A stretch of DNA of 64,000 nucleotides from Austropuccinia psidii (lineage: Eukaryota > Basidiomycota > Pucciniomycetes > Pucciniales > Sphaerophragmiaceae): positions 17,656,564 to 17,720,563 of the forward strand of contig JALGQZ010000009.1 of NCBI GenBank assembly GCA_023105745.1, in the 5' to 3' direction. How positions within the stretch are numbered: position 1 is the stretch's first letter; every line of letters starts with the position of its first letter. Below the pieces are notes generated by a model. It did not search any database, was not told the origin of the DNA, and saw only the letters and a program-made list of their open reading frames with translations. This document shows positions 22,520-31,899 of the stretch, piece by piece. Position numbers and translations under genes: made by a program.

Positions 22520-24977
22520 TGTAAGATGTGTCTATGAAACTGTTGCTAATATTTCCATCAATCGACAGTACTATGACTGTTCTTATGAAATATAATATAT
22601 AAATTTATTATAACCACAATTAAATAATTAATTGCTTAAGTATCTCTTTTACTTGTTATACACTACTAGTGATTAAAACAGTAAGAAGTAATTGTCTACA
22701 AGAAGTATTTAATAATCAAACTTCTTTATCTAAATAGTAAAATTATTTGAGTATATAATTATAAAGATAATTCTTGAAAAAAACTAGTACTAGAGAAAAC
22801 TTTAATAATTAAATAAAAAAATCACTAATACTTCAATAGTACCTTGCAAAGAATTGGTAGAGTGATTTGACAGCTTAATTGTGAATTTAGAGGATCAAGA
22901 TGGTATTATGGAAGTAATACAACAATATGAGAGTTAAATACTATTTCAAATAGTATATTTCTATGATCTCACGTCTTTCTGATTGATTCTGAAAGAATCA
23001 AAACACTTAAGAAAAGGATTGAATAATACTTACTTGTTGTTACTAAAGATATAATTGGATGATAAGATGATTTGGAAAAAACAGAAAGAAGAAGTCTCTT
23101 TTAAGTCAACAACAGCTCAAAGAGGTGTACCATGGACAAAACTGAAAAAAAAGTGATTGAGAAACCAATTATCCTCTTTGGATTATTGATTGCATCATCT
23201 GTTGTCATGTAAGATCATCATAATTATTTAAGGGTGTTGGTAAACCCATGTAAGCTTTTAGTAAAAAAACATAAGCCCTTACGTGTTTTTACTAAAAATG
23301 ACAATAACAATGCCATTTATGGAATTTTTAAGGCTATAAATGCCATTAAAAATTCCATTTATGGAATTGGTAAGGCTATAAATGACATTAATAATGCCAT
23401 TAATGGCATTAATTGCCTTAGAAATGCCATTAATGGCATTAATGGCCTTAAAAATGCCATTCATGGCATTGTTAATGTCATTTATAGCCTTGAAATTTCC
23501 ATAAATGGCATTGTTAATGTCATTTGTGGCCTTAGAAATGCTATAAATGGCATTAATGGCCTTCAAAAGACCATAAATGGCATTAACAATTCCATTGATG
23601 GAATTAATAATGCCCTTTATTGCATTTATAATGCCATAAATAGCCATATTTCATTTAAAAACCACCCCTTATGTCTTTTTAACATACAATTATGTGTTTT
23701 TACCAATTGATGGCAAAAACACGTAAGGGCTTATGTTCTTTTACTAAAAGCTTATGTGGGTTTACCAACACCCTTATTTAATTAAGTCTTTTTACCTGAC
23801 TGCCAACCCATTCATGGTTAAGAATAAAAGGAGTAACAACTGTAAATATTATTTTATTCCAAAATAAAAATTAATTTCTCAAATGAAGAAATGTTATTAG
23901 AAGTTTCACCACAGGTTGTATTTTCTGTGAATTTTTGAAGATGCAGTGTTTCATGCAGAATCCTCAAAAATGTACTGTAAGTAAGACTTTTGATTTTAAT
24001 TATTAAGTAATAATTCTTTCTGGTTTTTCATGGAAAATAAGCTTATCTATTGGTACTTAAATTTTTAGAAAGATTCATTAAGAATTGTCTTTTTAATGAA
24101 TTTGTAAAGTTTTTACCTTATTTATATGTAGAATTGCAAATAGCACAGTAATAGCTGATTTCCATGAGGTAAATGGATGGATAATAGTCCAAAAAGGGTT
24201 TTAATTACTCTTTTAAGGTTTATCAATGGAAAATAATGAATAATTGAGAGGCTTACAGGTTTCAGAGCTTCTCTTTTCTGCCTTGTCACATCAAAATAGT
24301 AGCTTATTTGTTATTTTCTTATGATTTAATGGGAATTTAACTTGCTAACCAAGTTCCTGAAAGGTTTTAGTATACTAATTGGGCCTTGGTAAGCCATTGA
24401 TCCAAGCTTTAGAGTTATCCATTCCTCAGAGGTCTCAGGAGTTGGGTACCCACACCCTCTTTGATGTCTTTTGTCCTCCTTAGCTATTTTCACATCAAAA
24501 ATAGTAATTCAGGCTTAAAGACTGATATCCACTATGGTTGTACCAAAGATTTATGTAATAATACTGTAATTCAAAGTTCCACAAGCATGCATAACACCAA
24601 TATTAGTGTATATGTAGCATGGGATTTCTTACATTCCCATTATTTTTGTGTGAAATTGAGGAAAACAAAATTTTTCACAATTCTTTTATGTGGTATTGAT
24701 AATGTGGTGTTTAAGTATTTTCCATATTATCACCTCATAGAGCTAATTTAAGCTAATTTACTCCATGGAGCTACCATGGGTAAAGCTTTGTGTAGAATCC
24801 AAATCTGGCCTTAAATCCATGGATTTACCTACTCACAAAAAATTTATTCATCTGATTTTGTTCCAAAAAGCAGAATTTTGCATATCTGCATGAAATATGG
24901 GTTATTCATAGTTTAAAAGTTAATGTTATATTTATTGTGGCCTATTTGAGTATGTAAAATATACCTCAAGGCTCACA
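22520..24977 (-). repeat. 5' LTR (right) of family 2 element, interrupted by a MITE
   Basis: Starts on the plus strand with TGTAAGATGTGTC and ends with GGCTCACA. It aligns with 14296-16194 except for 23232-23781, which is the MITE plus one copy of its duplicated target. Confidence 0.88.
23232..23773. mobile_element. 542-bp MITE with Mutator-type ends
   Basis: The ends are inverted repeats of about 60 bp with few mismatches, both starting GGGTGTTGGTAAACCCA. The flanks carry an 8-bp duplication, TTATTTAA (23224-23231 and 23774-23781). The other LTR of the host element has the empty site. The outer 13 bases and the subterminal word CTTACGTGTTTTTAC are shared with the 4.3-kb Mutator-like element at 27609-31891, which also has an 8-bp duplication. 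Inferred: a non-autonomous derivative mobilised by that transposase family. The interior is an array of short palindromes (AATGCCATTAATGGCATT at 23393 and 23423, period 30) that happens to be open on both strands. I do not call a gene. Confidence 0.9.
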
Positions 24978-24982
24978 CCATT

Positions 24983-27600
24983 ACCACTGGGCTTGATGAA
25001 AAAGTTAATTATTGTGCAGAATTTTTTTGAATATCTTTAAGACAGAATAAGAGTCAAAGGATCATCTCACTGAAAAGAAAGAATAAATGTATCAAAAAAA
25101 TACAAGACAAAATATAAGGAAACAAGTAACTTGGAAGATAAAGCTATATTGTAAATTAAGGACTATGAAAAGGAAAAAGGAGTTTACACATCTGAAGCTA
25201 AATTCTAATCATTATGTACTTTTTATTAAGAATTGAATATTTAATTTGAGGATAAGAAAAGTGCCAAAAAATAGCTGAATTAAATCAACACATTTTCAGG
25301 GAGACCTCCTTTGATCATTTTAACAGTAATTAATCTCCAAATAATAATAAAGTCTATACCTATATTGAGAAATCTGAAAGTTTAAGCATTAATAACAGGT
25401 ATTCACAAGCAGGTTTTAGCCCATTATATTTTTTTGGTCTTGTAGACCCCAAGGACTGGTTAGGAAGAGTATGAAGTGGAAGTTAATGACACTTCTGCAA
25501 GCTCTTTGTAAGAAAAATTGATAAATTCTCAATTTTTTCAAGGCTTTTCATTTAGCACAAAGGCCAACAAAATTCATGTTCTCAATGCTAAAACTTATAA
25601 TAAAAAAATTGGATAACTTCAAGAGAAAATGTTTTTGAATGATTATTATCTATAGTTGAATCCAATACTTATAATTTTCCCTTTTTACTCAATAAACATA
25701 TATTTCCACAATTTAATGAGAAAGGGAGAGCTAGAAGATATAATTAAATCAAGAAAAGGATTAAAAAACTATAAGGATAGAGTTCAGGGAAAGAGAAATA
25801 AAGTCCATTTGAAAAGGAAGAAGGAGGAGATGGAATTTGAAAACAAGAATAAGAATAAAATAAACTTTATAGGGAACTTGTTTCCCAGAATGAATTCCAG
25901 AATGTTATGATGGAATCAAGATTATCAAATAAGCCAATTTCAGCTCTGGAAAGGAAAAAAATTATAATTTCTTCAGAAAAACTTGAAGTTAGTATGAATG
26001 GATATATCTATCAGAGCTTCACTGAAATATTCTATATATTACTATTTTAAGCTTCATTTTTTTATCTCAAAGATTTGTTTTTATAAATTTGATATTTGAA
26101 GCTCTTTTGGAAATATTAAATTGCATTATTCAAGCTGTTTTAAGAATCCATTTTTATCAATTTTGATTTGAGAATAGATTGTAACATGTGAATATTCAGC
26201 ATTAAAAGAAGATATTAATCATATTCCTCTCAAACCTACACCAAAATACATACACAAGATTCAACAAGAAATAATTAATTATTACTTCAGTGATTCTGAT
26301 TCTGTTTTAAATTATATCAGTTAGACTTATTTCAACAAAAATACTTTCAATATAAAGACCATACTTCAAAAGGCTTTATTTCAAAATGCAACTTGAAAAC
26401 CTTTTTTTCTCATAAGTTTTTTTCTGTTCAGATGAGTTCTTTACCTCTCATCAGCCTTTAAATCTTTCTGAAATTGCATATTCATTTTTTTTCCTCCCAA
26501 AATATCTAAAATTGTTACTTCCGACCTCATTTCTCTCTATAGAAATAACAACCTCACTATGTATTGCTTACCAATAGCCAAATTTTGATATTTCTATTAT
26601 TACAAGTTTTATTCAAGGTCCTCTAGGATTCCAACAGAAAATATCTTATACTCACTTATTTATTAAAAGACATAGATAAAATCCAAGACCATAACTCACA
26701 AGCACTAGCTTGTAACCAAAAATGCAAACCTCTTTTTATTACTAGTAGCTTTTTGGTTTTCTGAATGATCTCGATTTTTCTCTCATAGACAGAATACTTA
26801 CAGCCTGAAATATAAATCCCAATCTATCCTCTCAATATTTCTACTAACTTTGCATCTAAACTAATTTTTAATATTAAAATTAAAATCTTAATATTTTTAA
26901 TTGAAAAAACTTCAATAGGTCCTTTTAATAAAAAAAATATCTCGTTTAATTAGAGAAAGAATAAAGCTCAATATAATAATAATCATCAAAATTGCTATAA
27001 GCTTATTTCTGCATAATCCAAGATCCTTTAGTGGAGATTTATAAATTACTTATGAGAATTCTCACCCTTCTTCTTCCATCCCTCTATCAAAAAGCTCATT
27101 ACACTTATGTCTTATAGAATCGAATATCCTTTTGGAAAGATGAAATTCTTATAATTGAAGTTGAAAAGGAGATGTTTAATTTCTGAAAAATTCTTTGTGA
27201 GATTATATCATATTTATCACTCTTTTAAAGGATCTTAAGTTATTTCTCATTATAGATTAAAGTCTTAAAAGTCTGTTTCCAATATTAATAGCAATGATGA
27301 TTTTATCTCTGTAATTATGTATAATTTAGGTTGTGGAAAAGACTTCATTGAGAACACGATGATCTATAAATATTTTGTCAGATCTTAAGCTCAAAATTTT
27401 TTTGAAATAATGTCACGAATATAAAGAGAAAACTTTTATAATTTATTAGCTTATAGAAGAATGATTCATATTTCACTCAGAAAATAATTTCTAACAATAT
27501 GAAAAATACATAATCAAATTTGAAGGGAAAAGAAATGAGTCGCAGGACCTTTGAATAAGAAATCATTCATTTCAATTGAAATTGAATATAAATTTTACAT
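24983..27600. other. AT-rich gene-free DNA
   Basis: Between the family 2 element and the Mutator-like element. Only short lysine- or isoleucine-rich frames are present. No repeat shared with the rest of the window was recognised. Confidence 0.5.
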
Positions 27601-27608
27601 TTAAAAAA
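27601..27608. repeat. 8-bp target-site duplication, left
   Basis: TTAAAAAA here is repeated exactly at 31892-31899 on the other side of the element. Confidence 0.8.
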
Positions 27609-27799
27609 GGGTGTTGGTAAACACACATAGGCCCTTACCTTTTTTTACCAATTTATGGTAAAAACACGTAAGTTTCTGGTAAAAACACGTAAGCGACCTT
27701 AATTTTCAAAAAAAATTCCTCAGGCTCAGTTTTGAGGATTTTTTTAATTTTTTTTGCCATATTTTTCCCAACTTATGCCAAAATGGCATTGTTTTTTCA

Positions 27800-28140
27800 A
27801 AAATTCATTTAAAATCTTCCCACTTATGAATTTACTTAATTTTTTTTTAAAATGAAGGGTTCAATGTGAAGAATAAAGCACCAGAATCCCATAATTTTGG
27901 GAATTTTTTTGGGTGGGACAAGTGAAGGCGCAAAAAGGGGTTTTTTTCAAATGTTTTTTCCCGTCATTGTAATATGCCTATTTTTAAAAAGTGAATTTAA
28001 AAGCTTCCCAATTATGAATTTTCTTAATTTTTTTTAAATTAAAGGGTTCAATCTGGACAATAAAGAACCAGAAGCTCATGAATTGGGAAATTTTTTTGGG
28101 TGGGACAACAAGTGAAGGCGCAATGAGTGTTTTTTTAACT
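27800..28140. repeat. Tandem duplication in MULE 3' region, period about 188 bp
   Basis: Two copies (about 27800-27955 and 27986-28140) share the words CTTCCCA.TTATGAATTT, AAAGGGTTCAAT, TTTTTTTGGGTGGGACAA and GTGAAGGCGCAA. CTTCCC starts at 27816 and at 28004. The duplication lies between the OTU end of the gene and the left terminus. It could include a transcription terminator or bind transposase. Confidence 0.75.
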
Positions 28141-28418
28141 GTTCTTTCTCTTGTGTGTAATATGACTATTTTCAAGTACAAAAGTTCCACATGTTTGATA
28201 AAAAATGAGACTGAGGTGGGATTTAAGCAATAAATATGACTGAGGAGGGGGATAATTGGCATAAATTGTATATACAAAAATCATTCAATCAGAATCAACC
28301 TCCAAAATAGTGGGTTTTTTCTGAGAGGGGGGAGGAAGATTGGACAAATACAACATTCTGTGTTTCTTAAATTTATCAGCCCACCCCAGGGCTTGTGGTT
28401 GGGCATGAATCTCCCAGT

Positions 28419-31355
28419 TCACAGTAATGGGGGGGGGACTGGATAAACTTTAGAAATGATGATGTCCAAAGGAACAAAATGAGCACAACTATTCAAGAAG
28501 CAGATGAAAATGGGGGGATTATCATTTGGAGGACAGAAATAAGGGAAAAAAGAAAAAGATTGGGCTGTGGAATAAAAGAAAACTGGTCTTTTATACTTAT
28601 TTGCAATTGGATCCCCCATGTCAGGCATGGACATCCACTTGCTTTTTGGAGCCTGGCCAACATCTTCATACCATTCAATTCTTTCCAAATAAGAGGATAC
28701 TGAGGGAATTAAGGTGTTCATGGCTTCATAAAGGTCTTGATTTTGTTGAATTTCTTCAGCCAAGTCACCTCTGACATCAGCCCATTGATCTTGAGTCTTG
28801 TAAATGAAATGGGATACTGTTCTGTATCCACAGTTTCCATCACCCTGGACATTGATGGCCTTGAAGGTGTATTTCAATATAAACTTGGGCAAGTCTTCTG
28901 AGCCAGTTATCTGATAAAATAAGTCGAAAAAATGAATAAATATAAAAATAAACAACATAAAATTACATTAAAAAGAATCAGAAACTCACAAACAGCTTGG
29001 AGCATTCATCACTTGTGTGATAGTTGCTTTGACAATGCTCACAAGTCAAGTCAATTGAATCATAGATATTCAAACTGGTGGCAGGCTTGTGTGATTTTCT
29101 TTGTGATGTTTTGCTTCCAATGGCCAATCTTCTTGACCTTCTAAGGGTTACTTCTGATTTATTTAATTCAGTTGCTGAGGGTAGTGAATCTGATGAACTG
29201 ATGGATTTAGATAATGAGTCCTCAGAATCTTCAGAATCTTCAGATGAGTCCACTTCCATAATTGGAGAGGGGACATTTGACTGGGATCTTGAAGTTGTTG
29301 TGCTGGTCACTTTTGATGGGGGTCTTCCTCTTCTCTTGGATTGACTTTCAATAATTTCAAATCTTGAAGGTTCTCTTTTGTTTTTATTCTTGGCTCCTTG
29401 GGGTCTTCCATGGATATTCTTGCATTCTAGAGGGTCTTCATAATATTGATCATCCTCTTGACTCTTGGGAATTTGATCAAATGGGACTTTTCCAGTCAAA
29501 ACATCTTGAAAATGTTGGAGTATTGGAGTGATTTCTGCCATTGGTCTTTGGAACAGGTCTTCCCCAATGTCTTCAAATATTTTCTTGGCTTCATTCTTTC
29601 TTTCTTTTTCAACACTTTGATCATCACCTTGAAAACCGGTCTGAGAAGAATATGGCAGATAAAATCAGTTAATAAGAAAAAAAATATATGAAGAAATTAA
29701 AAAACCCTCACAGGCAAATTCAAATGCCATTGAGGATGGAAGTCTGATAATTCAAGCCTTTGACGCTTGGCAAATGCCTTTTGGGTCTTATGCTTTCAAG
29801 GAATGCCTTTATAATTGTTGTATTTGTTGGTGCATTTTTCATTTGGAGGAAATTTTGTTTTGAAATTTTCAAAGGCAATCTGAAGAGCATAATGAGACAC
29901 CTTGCCATTGAGGGCACAGATGTGTGGAGGAAAATTCTTGACATGGACAATCATTTCTTTGGAGATTCTGTTGATAATTTCAATAAATTGTTTTCTGAAT
30001 GCCATGTGGAGTGCCCTGACTACCTCCAGGAGAGTACCAGTGGACTTTTGTAGCCAAAGTTTAACCATGGCATGGGCACCTTCAACTCTGGAGGTGGAGC
30101 CCACACCCAGGTGGCAATGGTGGTTGGTCCAGGCTGGCACATAATACTCCTTTAGAGGAAGCCACGTCTTTTCCAAATATTGCAAGACGTCAGCATTTTT
30201 AACTTGCTTTTGAAGCTTCTTCCAGTTGTCTTTGAAAGACTTTTCAGTGGGTGAATACATAAGCTGAGAAAAGAATCCCAAAGTCATTAATAAAGACAAT
30301 AATAAGAAAAAAAGTGAAATAAAATGAAATAAAGTGAAGAAGTATATTACTTGATTCCAAAGGCCCATAAAATTTTCAAAATCAGTTCCATGACCAATTT
30401 TCTTCATGCAATGAGCAGATACATCCTTGTTGATGTGCCAAATGCATAGCATGACTTTGAAGTCTGGGAAGAGCTTCTTAATAGAGTTTTTCAAGGCCAG
30501 ATCCCTGTCAATAACAATAACTGGAGGGGTAACAAGATTGGTGTTGTTGAGGACCTTTTCAATGTATTGATTTAATGCCCAAGTATATGAAGTTTCATTT
30601 TCATTCTTCATCAAACAAAAAGCCCCAGAAAAGGTCTTATTTGTTGAGCTGAATCCAACAATATGAAAAAGGGGCATTTTGTACTTATTGGTTTTATAAG
30701 TACAATCCATAAGAATGACATGAGGAAAGCCATGAAGAAGTTTTATGGCCAGGGGGTGAGTAAAAAACAAGGAGGTAATGTGTCCCTCAGAATCCCTTGC
30801 AGAGGACCAAAAAAAACTTTCTTCTTTGAGAGTGTCAATAAGAGAATCAATGGGCCTTCTGCCTTGCAGTTTGTCTTTCTTGATTTTCTTGACTTGGTTA
30901 TGAATGTCTTGAAGGATTACAGGCCTGTCAGACTCCCTCTGGCTGCATAATTGGGCCTGAATTTGCCTGGGCATGAGCAGTGATTCAGACATTTGAGAAA
31001 TTTGGGATGTTTCTTGCTCATTGAATTTCCAGAAAGCAGGATGTGCCATGATATTTTCAGTGGCATCATGGCTATGTTCAGGATTTTTGACCTTAAGAGT
31101 CCAAGTGGTACTCTTGGCATATTTCCTGGCATAAAGTCTAAAAGGACAGTCAAGCTTTCTTGAGGTGACTGTTTTGGAGGGGCTTTTGTTGGGATTTGGG
31201 GTACCAGACCTGTCACAACATATTTCAATTTGGTTGTGGGTCATATTGGACCTCAAGGTGGACACAGCATACCCCTGAGCCCTGGCAACATTATGCACAT
31301 GTTGCCAAAGAAGCTCAAGGGTCTGAAATTAACCTTCAGTGGGGGGTTGAAGCAT
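28419..31355 (-). pseudogene. MULE transposase fused to OTU cysteine protease, four exons, about 900 codons, lightly damaged
   Basis: Exons (minus): 31355-30351, 30263-29712, 29640-28990, 28910-28419. The introns are 87, 71 and 79 bp, GT-AG, all phase 0. Domains: FAR1/WRKY-GCM-like zinc-binding region (ICCDRSG, LDCPF, EHSHD); MULE DDE core with MDCTYKTNKY (Asp about 217), IDRD (Asp about 283), CIWHINKD and SRVEGAH (Glu about 396); a SWIM-like segment; GRPQGAKNKNK and RRGRPPSK AT-hook-like motifs; an acidic Ser-Glu-Asp tract; a CCHC knuckle (CEHCQSNYHTSDEC); and an OTU domain with GDGNCGYR, WADVRGDL and CAHFVPL, whose Asp, Cys and His look intact. Lesions: TAA at codon 9 (31329-31331), TGA at 29796-29798 where the SWIM Cys is expected, and a C-run 9 long where 10 would continue the frame to a stop at 28285. 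If the stops are misread bases, the gene would be active. Confidence 0.88.
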
Positions 31356-31891
31356 TTTTTTAATGAAAATTATGTATAAAAGTAAAAAAAGGGGGAATTG
31401 GGGGATTTGGAATGGGGTAAGAACCTTTCGAAATGTGAAAAAGAGGTGAAAAAAGGTGTGAAAAATGAGCAGAAGTGGTTAAGAGTGACAGAAAGTGGTT
31501 TAAATGTGGGATTAATTGATGAGGGATGATAAAAAATTGAAAATTGATAGGCTTGAAAGCAGGTTGTTGTGGTGGAAAATGCAGTCTTTGGGGGAAAAAA
31601 AGAAAAAAAAGTGTGAAAAGCTTTGCAAAATGGCTTTGATAATGCTGTTTTTCCAAAAAAAAACAATGGTTTGGGGTGGGGATAATGTGGATTATTGGGG
31701 TGTTTGAGCTTGTTTGTTTTTTTTTGGGGGGGGGGGCTGGGCAAAAAAATCTGAAACAATTTGGAGTTAGAGAGGTTTTGTGGGGAAAAAACCTCTTTTG
31801 GGCATGTTTTGGCCCAATACAGGCCCAATGGTGTTTCATTTTTAATTAAAAATGGGCCCAGGGCACCCCTTACGTGTTTTTACCAATACCC
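31356..31891. other. MULE right subterminal region
   Basis: Untranslated 5' side of the transposase gene. It is strand-biased, with G and T runs on the plus strand, including a long G run near 31725-31735. Two overlapping minus-strand frames of about 150 codons are artefacts of this composition. The promoter of the transposase should lie here, but no TATA box is visible on the minus strand. Confidence 0.55.
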
Positions 31892-31899
31892 TTAAAAAA
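31892..31899. repeat. 8-bp target-site duplication, right
   Basis: TTAAAAAA, identical to 27601-27608. Confidence 0.8.

Larger units (their letters stand above)
14296..24977 (-). mobile_element. Ty3/Gypsy retrotransposon, family 2, complete but dead
   Basis: Direct repeats at 14296-16194 and 22520-24977 flank a minus-strand gag-pol relic. A PBS-like word sits beside the right LTR and a purine tract beside the left LTR, so transcription ran right to left. Once the 542-bp MITE and its 8-bp duplication are removed from the right LTR, both LTRs are about 1.9 kb (1899 and 1908 bp). The LTRs differ at many positions and gag-pol is broken repeatedly, so the insertion is old. The pol segments are related to family 1 (same RT and integrase motifs) but clearly diverged. 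Confidence 0.92.
27609..31891 (-). mobile_element. Mutator-like DNA transposon (MULE) with OTU protease, 4283 bp
   Basis: Inverted ends GGGTGTTGGTAAA at 27609 and TTTACCAATACCC ending at 31891 are flanked by the 8-bp duplication TTAAAAAA. Subterminal copies of GTAAAAACACGTAAG occur at 27658 and about 27679, with the inverse near 31868; these are probable transposase-binding sites. The element carries one four-exon gene on the minus strand. Eight- to eleven-base duplications and an MULE-domain transposase with a CxxH spacer motif define the superfamily. The MITE at 23232-23773 has matching ends. This is the likely autonomous type, although this copy has three lesions in its gene. Confidence 0.93.

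Noticed and set aside
23234..23710. 158-codon plus-strand and 122-codon minus-strand frames in the MITE
   Set aside because: Both come from the same palindromic repeat array. A protein of Asn-Ala-Ile-Asn-Gly repeats from a MITE core has no support as a gene.
28479..30950. Several plus-strand frames of 60-97 codons across the MULE gene
   Set aside because: They are antisense shadows of the transposase-OTU exons, whose minus-strand frames carry all family motifs.
31360..31839. Two overlapping minus-strand frames of about 150-160 codons
   Set aside because: They follow from G- and T-run composition in the MULE end, are rich in Phe, Pro and His, overlap each other in different frames and show no family motif.
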